Origin: Rotaria macrura
Taxonomy: Eukaryota > Rotifera > Eurotatoria > Philodinida > Philodinidae
NCBI GenBank assembly: GCA_900239685.1
Contig: OENT01000860.1
Span: forward strand, 1 to 64,000
Length of the DNA: 64,000 bases
Direction: 5' to 3'
Shown: piece after piece, positions 12,801 to 22,690 of the stretch
Position numbering within the stretch: position 1 is the stretch's first letter
Layout: each line of letters begins with the position of its first letter
Program-made: the position numbers and the translations under genes
Notes under the pieces: model-generated
What the model was told of the DNA's origin: nothing
Seen by the model: only the letters and a program-made list of their open reading frames with translations
The model's database searches: none

Positions 12801-13049
12801 CACAGCAGATTGTTCCACTGAATACTTCTTTCAGAAGAGTCGATAAAGTTCTGGAAACTTCTTTCTCATCACTGAAAGAATATAAATACGATATTTCTGC
12901 ATGGCAGTAGTCACCATACTTTTATTTGACGCTACTCTGGTAAAAACTTAAGTTTCACTCTGAAAGTCGCTTAAAGCACAATATTAAAGTACGTTATACT
13001 CATTTGATTATTTTATTAAAAAATATTCTTCTCCTTCAGACATTCGCAA

Positions 13050-13880
13050 ATGCTTTACTTCGTTATTTTAAATATATTTAAATTTATTGTTGATTATACA
13101 TGGCAAAAACATGCTGATAACAGTGCACCATTCATTTTTAAAACGGAAATTCTAACCAACCTCGAGTGGCCTGAAAATAAGGATCAACAGAAAAGGATGA
13201 ATATTTTATTGAAATTAGTCTCTGAAAGCGAAGCGGCGATACAAAATAAGAAAAGTAGATTTTTTCAAGAAGATATAGACAAAATTTTGGATATTTGGGA
13301 CCAACTCCTGAAGAAAACTAAAAAAACTGTTGTCAAAAGTTTGTCTTCGAACTTTAGTTCTATAAAAGGACTTCGGCATGCATATGCACATTGTAATTTT
13401 TACTCAAAATCGCACAAATGGTCAGAAAACGAACAAAATTATAGCTTACTAATGAATATTCTAGATCAACAGAACAAGGAAAAGATTCAAGATATGAGAA
13501 AAAAAGACTGGTTATTATGGAATTTATATAATAAGAATTTAAAATTCTGCTATATTATGAGCAACGCCGATTTACAAGGAGTTTTTGACCAATTCGAGGA
13601 ACAATGCAAAGAAACAGTCCAGAAGAAACTCCAGTATGATCCACGAGAAATCTCATTCAATTCGTTAAAATTATTTCTTGATAAGGTTCTACGATTTTTA
13701 TGGATATATCTCTTGTTCGATGATTATGTAGTACAATATATTGCATCATTCAACACTGTTCGAATCATAATGAGTATTATCATATTTTTTGTTTCTCTCG
13801 TTGATTATACATATCCATTTTTTTCTAAATTTTTTAATGTAGTTAAAGTTCTTGCGAAAAGAATATTGAAAATTGACTAA
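13050..13880 (+). CDS. HEPN-motif-like protein with hydrophobic C-terminus (lineage-specific family)
   Basis: This 276-residue open frame matches no family I recognise with certainty. The central helical region (about 45-120) ends in GLRHAYAHC, where R109-H110-x3-H114 fits the R-[N/D/H]-x3-H signature of HEPN-fold RNases; the decayed paralogues carry the even more canonical R-N-x3-H. A second conserved block starts near residue 170 (MSNADLQGVFDQFEEQCKE). Residues ~235-255 form a probable membrane segment. A polypyrimidine tract and CAG at ~13039 just upstream suggest that the frame may begin in an earlier exon (the frame stays open to the AG), so the ATG at 13050 is provisional. It lies in the right arm of a large palindrome and is flanked by transposons. 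HEPN assignment is inferred from the motif only, and function is unknown. Confidence 0.55.
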   Translation: MLYFVILNIFKFIVDYTWQKHADNSAPFIFKTEILTNLEWPENKDQQKRMNILLKLVSESEAAIQNKKSRFFQEDIDKILDIWDQLLKKTKKTVVKSLSSNFSSIKGLRHAYAHCNFYSKSHKWSENEQNYSLLMNILDQQNKEKIQDMRKKDWLLWNLYNKNLKFCYIMSNADLQGVFDQFEEQCKETVQKKLQYDPREISFNSLKLFLDKVLRFLWIYLLFDDYVVQYIASFNTVRIIMSIIIFFVSLVDYTYPFFSKFFNVVKVLAKRILKID

Positions 13881-15147
13881 TATCATTTTCTTTAGAAAAA
13901 GAATATTATTTTTTTTCTATGAAGTAATATTTTTAAATAAAAAAATAGAATCCAATCAAATCATATGATCTAGGGAAAAGGAAGACGTCTGTGTTGTCAG
14001 TAATTCATTTTCAAACTTCGCATATGTTTAGTGCATCATATCAAAAGATTTGTTTTTGATCTATTCGTGTGTTGTTTGTTGGCACTGGTAGGGAAAGCCA
14101 TGGGCGCCATTATGGAAGTATGAATACATAAATAGGATTGGCTACATCCCAGGCAAAAAAAATTAGGAAGGACGCCCAACATGACTCGTCTGAAGCGTGA
14201 ACACTACTTGTCAGGTCTCGTCTGTAACATCTAACTTGCCCATCAAGACGGGTTGCATGTAGGCAACATGTCTTGCAACTACGTTTTGAGTAGTCAAAAA
14301 ATTCGTAATACCCGTCATGTACAGTTTGTTTTGGCTCCTTGCTGAACCCTGAATAGTCTGCATATCAGAAAAGGCGAAATGAAGGGTGAAACACGTGGAT
14401 TCGAACATTCTACTCGACAGTATGTGATACCTGACGAATGTTCAGATGGAAAATCAGATGCTAGCTAAAGACTACCGTCGGTGTCAATAGTCTGAAAACC
14501 ACGCCTGACGGTGTTTTATATGACGTATAATTAAAACTTATTGGAAAAAGTCTTTATCAGTCTGAAATGCTTTCTAATAATTATGCTGACTAATCAGAAC
14601 TATCTTGTATGATTTTTATTACTACTGCATTTCCGAGAAAGCGCTGAATACTTTAGTCTAAAATAGCCTGGAATTTTTAAAAGATCCGTTCTCTTAGTTT
14701 AATTATCAGAAGTACACATTTCGACTGCTCGCAATAAAACTAGACTAAACAGCATTCAATACAAGGATGGCTCTTAGTATCTTTATACTTTTTTTAGTAT
14801 GATTAATGCGTAATCAAAAGCATTTAGGATATGAAGTAGGAGCTGAAATAGTAATCGCACCGCTATAGGTTTCAAGTAAGAATCAACACTCAAAATTATT
14901 GAGAAAATAAATAAAAATATATGGTGTAAAAATATGCCACCCCTTGATATTTAGATCTGTTCAATTCCACTATGTGAAATCATGTAGTTTAGCAGGAAAT
15001 AGTCTTTTCCCTTTATGACTGAAGGTTAAACATGGTGTTTCATATCATGGTCATGAAAATAAGCAACAGTTATACTATTGAATTTGAACATGTATGCAGA
15101 CTTTTCTCATCATTTTTTTTTACTATAGCTAAAATTAGTTTGTATCG

Positions 15148-15300
15148 CCATGGATGAATGGTTACGTGGTTAGGCACGTATTCACAAGATACTGTGATCA
15201 AACCTCAGTACTGTCATCCATGGAATGACCTTGAACAAGTCAAGTCACTAACGACTATTTGTTTCGGATGACTCAGCCGATAGTGTATTGATTGCATCGT
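15148..15300 (+). repeat. tRNA-derived SINE-like unit
   Basis: Bases 15148-15223 (76 nt) are closed by a perfect 10 bp stem, CCATGGATGA with TCATCCATGG. Inside there is a CGTG-GTTAGG-CACG D-arm-like hairpin, a GTAT/ATAC stem with a 7 nt loop, and a TACTG/CAGTA stem enclosing GATCAAACC. That last sequence fits the RNA polymerase III B-box consensus. The T-loop is too long for a working tRNA. Immediately downstream is AATGACCTTGAACAAGTC..GTCACTAAC, which resembles the conserved post-tRNA domain of several SINE families. The 3' end is not defined. Confidence 0.5.
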
Positions 15301-15445
15301 TAGTCAGTATGCAGAGTCGAAAAAACACCCAACATAGATGTCACTACCACGTGGTACTTATGTTGACCGCCAGCCCTACATAAGTAGGAGAAAGCGTTGG
15401 ACGGAAAGGGGTGCAGATACCGCCGTCCAGATAAAAAAGACGATA

Positions 15446-15924
15446 CACTAGTCGACGATCTTGACATCGTTCTTTCCAGCTTCTTGTAGATACATTCTTG
15501 TCTGATGAGGCAAGAATCACGTCGTCAGGCAAGATTCTTTGTTCTTTCTTGCCCAAGAATCTTGACTGATCTCAAAAGAATTGTGAATATCTTGGCTTTC
15601 TTGCCAGATTCCATATCTTCTTGAATATCCGATAAGATTCTTCTATCCTTCCTTCAACTAAATCTGGTCTGATGTTCATGAGTAAATTCAGCAACGTCAG
15701 ACTAGATTCTGGTTGAAGGAAGGATAGAAGAATCTTATCGGATATTCAAGAAGATATGGAATCTGGCAAGAAAGCCAAGATATTCACAATTCTTTTGAGA
15801 TCAGCCAAGATTCTTGGGCAAGAAAGAACAAAGAATCTTGCCTGACGATGTGATTCTTGCCTCGTCAGACAAGAATGTATCTACAAGAAGCTGGAAAGAA
15901 CGATGTCAAGATCATCGACTAGTG
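15446..15924. mobile_element. Second foldback MITE, TA target site, CACT...AGTG ends
   Basis: A 479 bp near-perfect hairpin whose halves are reverse complements. Its ends are CACTAGTCGACGATCTTGAC and the complement (with a few mismatches), again directly flanked by TA. The centre lies at ~15685 within a region mentioning GTTCATGAGTAAATTC. It resembles the element at 10045-10531 in size, ends and target site, but the arm sequence is different, so it is a separate family of the same type. Confidence 0.8.
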
Positions 15925-16275
15925 TAGAAACAGGCGCACGTGGACCTCGCGCTGGCCCCAACGGGCGATAAGCCTATGGGAGCTATTATTATTATTATAA
16001 AATTAGTCTACAAATAGAAAAGAATTTCCATTTGTTTATACTAAATATACTTGAGTATATTGTAGCGAAAAAAGAATCAGATTAAATTACGGAATATGAT
16101 ATTTAGTTTCAAATGAAATTTATCAATCTTTATCTTCGACAATAAATTAGTATGCATAAAATAAATTCAAAAACTAAATTTAGAAAAATTGAAATGCTTT
16201 GTATCAAAATACTAATCAATCTCAAACTGAATTCTTGGTAACATAGATTTTAATAAGGATAATTTGAGCTACAGA

Positions 16276-16575
16276 ACCCAGGTCGAACAGAACGATCCGT
16301 AAACGGTCGTATAAGTTGAAAATACGGCCCGATACGGCGTCGTATTATCCCGTTTTAACATGGTCAGTAATACAGCGGTATCTTCTATAGAATAAGATAG
16401 TATTACGCTGCCTTTACGAGGGTTTTACAGCGTAAATATGGTGTCTGTGTACGGCCGTAATACGGGCCATGTAAAACGCCATAATAAGGCTTAAAACAGT
16501 CGTTTAACCGTGGAATACGATGTAAAAAAGACTGTTTACGATTCTGTAACGGCGGCCGTTTTGATTGACCTGGGT
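16276..16575 (+). mobile_element. CCCAGGT MITE, copy A
   Basis: A ~300 bp element with ends ACCCAGGTCGAACAGAACG and CGTTTTGATTGACCTGGGT, rich in TACGGCCGTA-like internal inverted repeats and clearly more GC-rich than its surroundings. The right end abuts TA. The same family occurs at 17934-18234 in inverted orientation and at 37653-37955. The left flank reads GA rather than TA, so that side has mutated or been rearranged. There is no coding capacity. Confidence 0.75.
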
Positions 16576-17215
16576 ACTATATGTTGTACTGCATAATAGT
16601 CGAAAATGAGACATATCATTAAAAATCGTAGAGCCTTATCACAAAATAATTTTAACGGATTTGATAAAGTTTCTCGAGGATCGTACTGGAGTTTCTTCTT
16701 GACTGTTTGTTTGCATTGTTCCCCGAATCGGTCAAAAACTCCACGTAAATCTGCGTCGCTCATAATATAGCAGAACTTTTAATTCTTATGATGTAAATTC
16801 CATGATAACCAGTTTTTTGTTTTCATAACTTGAATCTTTCCCTGTCCTCTTGATCTAGAATACCCATTAGTAAGTCATAAATATGCTTATTTTATGACGA
16901 AGTTACTGATTTTGAGTTAATACTACAATGTGCAAATGAATTCCGAAATCCTTTTGTAGAACTAAAGTTCGAAGACAAACTTTTGACAACAGTTGATTTA
17001 GTCTTGTTCTGGAGTTGGTCCGAATAAGCGAAAATATTTTCTAAATCTTCTTCAAAAAATATTGGTTTATTGGTTTTTCGGATTCTCGCTTCACATTCAG
17101 AGACTAATTTCAATAATAACTTCATCTTTTTCTATGAATCCTTATTTTCAGGCCATACTGGATGTTGGTTAGAATTTCGTTATTAAGAATGAATGATGCA
17201 CTGCAATCACTATCT
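16536..17215 (-). pseudogene. Decayed copy of HEPN-like family (copy 2)
   Basis: Minus-strand frames 16892-17125 and 16575-16763 repeat the same domains as the copy at 12.2-12.8 kb, but here the upstream part is preserved. Homology to the intact gene runs up to ~17425. A TAG interrupts the frame just before MKLLLKLVSECEARI, where the intact copy has glutamine, and a 2 nt insertion lies a little further upstream. The RNSFAH motif remains. The 3' end of the gene is cut by MITE copy A, whose right terminus replaces the last codons. Confidence 0.65.
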
Positions 17216-17933
17216 CTCGGCCATTTATAATCTGCGATCACTTGAAGTATATAAGTGAAACATATGTGCCAATGTCTGAAGGAGAGCAATGTTTTTAATG
17301 AAAATAATCAAATAAGTATTACGTAATTTGAGTATTGTGCGTTCAGCGATTCTCGGAGTGAAAATAGATTTTTTGCCGGAGTAGCGTCGAATAAAATTAC
17401 GGTGACTTCTGTTATGCAGAAACATGTTGTTAATATTGGTTGAGGAATGACAATCAGCTTTCTACAACATTATCGATTCTTCTGAAAGAACTGTGTGAAA
17501 CAACGCAAGAAATTACGAAATATTATAGTGACATGTTAATGAAATAATCGAGGAAACTATTTGCAAAAGAATTTAAGTGTTGCTTTTTGTATCTTTTTAA
17601 ATGTATTTTCGTTTGCTATATGCTGGTTCACATGCTTACACGCACCCTAGTCGAACATCTTGTAAGCAAGATCGTGAAATTTTCGGATCGGTAAGCAAGA
17701 TCTTATCAAGATCTTGAAAAGATAATTCGTACGTACATGTCTTGGTTTTATCAGATAAATTTATACCTAAGATCTTGGCAAGATCATGGAAATTATATTG
17801 TTGACTTTTATCTTCTCACAAGATCTTGAGTAGAACAAAAGGCGACATCATTCTTATATATACATGCTGGGAAGTAGTTATTCACCGTTCTGTTAAGCAT
17901 ACGTAGTTGTATATAAACAGCATGATTGAACGT

Positions 17934-18234
17934 ACCCAGGTCAATCAAAACGGCCGCCGTTACAGTATCGTAAACGGTCGTTTTTACGTCGTATACCACG
18001 CTTAAACGACCGTTTTATGCCGTTTTATGGCGTTTTAACAAGGTCAGTATTACGGACGTAAACGGACACCGTATATACGCCGTAAAACCCTCGTAAAGAC
18101 AGCGTAATACTATCGTATTCTATAGAACATACGGTCGTATTACTGACCTTGTTAAAACGGGATAATACGACGCCGTAATGGGCCGTGTTCTCATCGTATA
18201 CGACCGTTTACGGATCGTTCTGTTTGACCTGGGT
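17934..18234 (-). mobile_element. CCCAGGT MITE, copy B (inverted relative to copy A)
   Basis: The termini are ACCCAGGTCAATCAAAACGG and CCGTTC..GTTTGACCTGGGT, the mirror order of copy A. Both edges lie next to TA. With copy A it brackets ~1.36 kb that contains the second decayed HEPN-like gene. Confidence 0.75.
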
Positions 18235-18471
18235 ACTAAACATTCATTTTCTTAATTAATTTTTTTTTCAAAACTATTTTCCGAGTATTGATTATTCGAG
18301 AACATCCTGATTTCAATCGGCAATCGGAAGAGGATTACCATGAATTGGTCTGATGGAGACTAGACCAACTCAAAACTGGTCAGTTCCCAACATTTGACTC
18401 TCTGGGGTTATTTAGAGTAGGAAAAATTAACGACGTGATAGTGAGCACAATCGTTACAATGACGCCTACTC

Positions 18472-19372
18472 AATTTTTTTCCTTTCTGTTCACTCCCTAA
18501 TTCGGTCACTTAAACTACATTTTTTTCTAATTTGGTCATTCACTCCCTTTTGCATCCCAGGTGGTGTTGTGCGATCCGCAAATGTTGGAAAATTTGAAGT
18601 AGAAATCAAATGAATGGATCCAGTGACTTGAGTTATTCGGTTCCAGCTGGATGCGGCAACTGAATTGCAGCGTCGAATTGGACATTTCCCGGTGGATTCG
18701 GACCGGAAACGTTATCTTTCGTTGACGGCTTCCGTCAGAAATTCTGGGAATCGTGCACCAGGAGTGGTCTTCCTGGATGCAAGGAGGACCCTCACCATTC
18801 CTAAGTTTCTGGGAACAAGTCCATTCATCCGCATATGGCACAATTATTTACGATCGTAATACTATGCCATCTATTAAGGTAAAATACGACACTAAATGGT
18901 AGTATACGAAATTTGTAATTGTCGAACAGTCTCAATGCGAATTTCACACTAATGGCACGAAAACTAAATGAAAAGATATATTTTTAATAGAGTAATGAAT
19001 TGGCGCAATCTTGTTTAAGAAAGAATACATTTTATATGTCGAAGCAGGTTTACTCAGGAAAACTTCATCCTAGGTCGACGAATGCGTGAATTTCCGACGA
19101 GAGCCGCCAAAGAAAGATATTGTTTTTAGTACGACCCCCCCCCTCCTCCCCGGAAATGCCCAATTCGGCGCAGCAATACAGTTGCCGGTTTTAATAGCTG
19201 GAACTGGATAATTCAAGTCACTGGATCCGTGCATTTATTTCTTGCTTCAAAGTTCCTAACGTTTCCAGACCGTACATCTCCACCTGTGATGTAAATGGAG
19301 TGAATGACTATATTAGAAGAAAAAATAGTTGAAGTAACCGAATTTGGAAACGAAACGAACAGAAAAAATTGA
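18472..19372. mobile_element. Long-armed inverted-repeat element (~0.9 kb)
   Basis: The left arm ~18484-18710 and right arm ~19135-19367 are diverged reverse complements. Landmarks shared by both arms are TTCGGT(C/T)ACTT, GTCATTCACTCC, CAGGTGG, GGATCCAGTGACTTGA and CGAATTGG(A/G)CATTTCC. The central ~420 bp is unique and includes a chance ORF (18665-18859). It is likely a foldback or MITE-type DNA transposon; no transposase was seen. Confidence 0.6.
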
Positions 19373-19766
19373 TTGGCTGTTATTCCAACGATATCTGCTC
19401 ATTATCACCTCGTTACTTCCTGAAAAAAATTGACTCAACCGAACTTTTTGAAAAGAAGTTACGAGCGCTTTCGTTTTTCTACAGGAAAAAAAGGTGACAG
19501 AATTTCGATATCTCCACTGTACTTAAATGAAGAGCAAACTTCTATGCTTTTCTCGGTTGGGGTGGTGCTTACGAATCGTGGGTTTACGTAAACAGTATTT
19601 AAGTCTTCTTTTGATCTCCACCGACTCACGCCTTAGCCTTGATTTATCCTATTTTGAGTACATCCAACTGTGATGATTCCATCCACACCAAAATGCTTGA
19701 AATATCAGTGTAAATGCCTTTCAGTTCATTAAACGCATCTTTCAATTTTTCTAGACTCATATCGGG

Positions 19767-20147
19767 ATGAAAAGTCAAGATTCGAAACGAATAAGAATAT
19801 ATAGCGGGATGAACTATCACGTACCGAATACAGTATGGAATCCGGAACATATACATAATCAAGGAGAACTATATCGTCAAAATGGTAGACCACACTCATC
19901 AGATCAACATCGAACGCCCGACAATATACTTATTCAGTCATTTGCTGCAGCTACTATTGCCAAAGAGGAACAAAAAAGCATAGAAGATAAACGTATTTAT
20001 GCACATAACATTAACCGATCATTCAATTCAAAACCAATGGATCCTGCTGATACGATGGTTAATTGGACGCACAAACTACAAGAACAATTGCGAACTAAAC
20101 AGATTCTTCAAACTACTATTAGTCCAACTAAAGATTTACTCGATTGA
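19767..20147 (+). CDS. Uncharacterised 126-residue protein
   Basis: I do not recognise the family. The frame encodes a soluble, polar protein without a signal peptide or membrane segment. It includes NYHVPNTVWNPEHIHNQG near residue 16, a lysine/glutamate-rich helix around 68-80, and a C-terminal WTHKLQEQLRTKQIL helix. The frame is open upstream to a TTTTTCTAG acceptor ending at 19754, so the ATG at 19767 may be internal to a 3' exon whose upstream exon I could not find. The codon pattern looks genuinely coding, and the style resembles small ciliary or microtubule-associated proteins, but that is only an impression. It is convergent with nanos, which ends 250 bp downstream on the other strand. 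Confidence 0.5.
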   Translation: MKSQDSKRIRIYSGMNYHVPNTVWNPEHIHNQGELYRQNGRPHSSDQHRTPDNILIQSFAAATIAKEEQKSIEDKRIYAHNINRSFNSKPMDPADTMVNWTHKLQEQLRTKQILQTTISPTKDLLD

Positions 20148-20400
20148 CCGAATACAAGTGACTGTTCAATACAATTTTCATTTTCTTCCTATTACTCTAG
20201 TTATTTATTGATAAATATAAACATGGATGACTCTTATTTTTTGTTGAAAGAAAACATTCTACATTCTATACTTTTACATTGTTCTAATATTTTATATACA
20301 TTTGAGAAAAAAAAGAGCAACAAGTCAAACTTTTAAAGAAACACGAAAGATACTACATTCAGCAATAAATATTGGTGTTAGTAATCAATTTTTTTGAATG

Positions 20401-21179
20401 TTATTTCTTGAATAAATTCTTATTGCCTGATGAAGATCGACCTTCCTTGAATAATTTGACCGTAGGTAATGCAACACGTTCACCGTCAGATAAGGCTGTA
20501 CAGTACTTGATTGTATGAGCTGATTTACCAGTAGCACCACATTTCGGGCAGACGTATGCCATGAGTATAGGACATTCTACTTCATTATGGATATTACGTA
20601 GAGCTACAACAAAAACTACATTCACTTGCTCATCACTTTTACATTTTAACGTTTACCATGTGAATTGTATACACCTGCTGATTCGCCGTTGCTCTTACAG
20701 AAGCTACATATTCGTTGTTTCTTCCGGTCAAATGTTGAAGCGAACAGATCATTACAGCTCTTGTTACATGAGCGAGCATTATGATAATGCTGTTCATTAT
20801 TGTTTCGAGCGATCACTAAACGATACNNNATAGTTTTAAAAGGTAATGGCTCAAAATAATTCATCTTGAATCCTTGTTGTTGATTAATTGAATGTGAAAA
20901 ATAATTTAGATTCTCAAATGAGCACACTGACGGCATAGGTGATAGACTTGCAACTGTATTGAATGGATTCGACAGTTCCAATAAAGAACTAAATGAACCT
21001 AGAAGACCGTTGCTGTTGGTATACGATGAATTAAATTGGCGTTGCGGTTGATAATTTCCATAATGATGATAGCTAGTAGGGGAAAATAAACATGGCATCG
21101 ATGTTGTCCACGGTGAATCTGAGAAGTGAAGAAGTTTTTAAAATAAAAGAACCAATCGATGAGTACTTAACATACACAT
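20401..21179 (-). CDS. nanos: Nanos-type zinc-finger protein (translational repressor)
   Basis: Three exons: 21179-21176, 21118-20657 and 20603-20401, giving 222 residues. The C-terminus is a nanos tandem CCHC finger. The first is C139-x2-C142-x12-H155-x10-C166 (CSFCKSNGESAGVYNSH); the second is C174-x2-C177-x7-H185-x4-C190 (CPKCGATGKSAHTIKYC). The x10 spacing selected the acceptor at 20604 over one 12 nt earlier. Nanos binds Pumilio on target mRNA 3'UTRs and recruits deadenylase, maintaining germ cells. The first coding exon supplies only ATG plus one base; that start is inferred from a GTATGT donor and phase. The N-terminal region is Ser/Asn/Gln-rich. Three N bases at 20827-20829 hide one or two residues. 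The finger assignment is very secure; the exact N-terminus is less so. Confidence 0.9.
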
Positions 21180-22690
21180 TCTGTTTCGTACAGATCGTTG
21201 TAAAGAAATAAGCAAGTAAGATGTTATCAATGAATGGAAAATGAACTTGAGTTAAAGATATGATTGAGAAGAGAAAAATGTTCGATTATTTATATGTGAT
21301 GATGGACTCCGTCCAATTCGTGTAGTCAAGTTGGTTGTTTTATTCATATGTTTAGAGTGGCTGCTTAAAATGAATGATGACTAATGAATTGAAACACGAA
21401 GAGACACTATTATCTGTGATGTTTCGTTTTCCTTAATTGAAAGGTTCAATGCTATACATGTGACACCTGATCTATCAGTTGCGCTATATCAAACGATCAA
21501 ACAAATTACTGTTGGATCAACGTAAGAAAAGTGGTATGAACCTGATTAATGCACGATCAAAGAAATAAGTTTATGAAGACATTGATTCATTTAGAATCAA
21601 AGTAATAGTTTATGGTAAGGGTACATGTGACTCTTGAAAAAAGATTTGTCTATTCCCGTTTGTGATCATTCTATTGTACAAACGTGAGTATCGTTGTTAG
21701 AGAAGGAGGAACAAAAGTGATGACGCACATGAGAATGTACAGAAGATTTGAAATCTGAACCTGTTAAAGAGAAAACCTAATACTATGTGGATGAATGTGG
21801 GAGAAATGCTGGTGATGAAAAATTAGTTCATCCATATGAAAATCGATGGGGAAAAGGAGGAGACGAGAAGTTAGAGAGAAAATATTTATTTCGAAGAACA
21901 TGTTCGATGTTTAGCTTACACTTCATTGATTCTGCTTTTCATCTAAAGAGACGCTGCACATTTACAAAGAGATTTAGCTACACGTCGCCTCGAATTGTTT
22001 TACCTTCTTGTGAAATTTCTGTTCATGACGCTACTTGTGATGTTTTCAAGACCCGTCATAATCAGCGTATCGAAGTGATTGAATGAGCGATACGTGACCC
22101 GAATATTGTCTCTATATTAAGCACCTTTCACAGTTCATCAGAATCTCGGTTTTAAATATTGTTTCAAATTCAACAGTAATTAGTCCTTGGAAAACGGTTG
22201 TGTCGTTGTAATTTTTTCATGGCATGATTTCGCGTTCCCTAGGAAGTTCAAAAACGAATACTTTGATACAAAGAAACTATTCGAAGAGAAAATTATAAGA
22301 AGAGTCATAGAGTTCTAGTAGAGATTTTACTAGAATGAGAATGAAAACTTCTTTCAGCTTTTTGCGAAATTTTCAGCGCCAGAGTTCGTACTTCTGTAAA
22401 TTTAAATAGATAGAAAATGAAATTGATCCTTATTGTTCGACTAGCGATCATTTTCGTGTATTTTAAATTTGACAAAAATTTATTTATTATTGAACTGTGT
22501 AAAAAAGAAAAGAACATCTCTTCTATCGCGTATATGTATTATTTCACAAAAAGAAAAAAAATCGCCGTAAAATCGTGATAACATCTGTGATTATATCGTT
22601 TCTTAAACAATGCCCAAGAACTGTTCAGAATAGGATTTACACCGGAGACAAAAGTAATTTAACTAATAAAAAAAACAGAATTTCAAATTA
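21180..22690. other. Intergenic region between nanos and RABGEF1
   Basis: About 1.5 kb upstream of nanos with no recognisable gene. The open frame 21787-22086 (+) has a charged N-terminus but no domain, splice context or codon pattern to support it. Nanos promoter and upstream 5'UTR elements are expected here, but no specific site can be named. Confidence 0.4.

Larger units (their letters stand above)
11855..14160. repeat. Large imperfect palindrome carrying two HEPN-like copies
   Basis: Bases ~11855-12756 and ~13260-14160 are diverged reverse complements of each other. They share the 3' halves of the HEPN-like genes, the poly-A/T-rich 3' flank, a TCATATGATCTAGG-like stretch, and an outer ~100 bp terminal repeat with CACTGGT..GGGAAA. 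Arms are ~900 bp around a ~500 bp centre. Both genes are convergent outward, with 3' ends toward the outside. The arms differ by many substitutions, so this is an old inverted duplication, not an assembly fold-back. Confidence 0.65.

Noticed and set aside
15148..15223. Functional tRNA gene
   Set aside because: The B-box-bearing loop is 11 nt rather than 7, and the closing stem is 10 bp rather than 7. A SINE head or tRNA relic fits better.
19644..19862. 72-codon minus-strand ORF overlapping the start of the 19767 gene
   Set aside because: Its C-terminal part looks faintly protein-like, but it overlaps a better-supported gene in antisense and has no splice evidence.
21787..22086. 99-codon plus-strand ORF upstream of nanos
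   Set aside because: No recognisable motif and no exon borders; its composition looks like chance.
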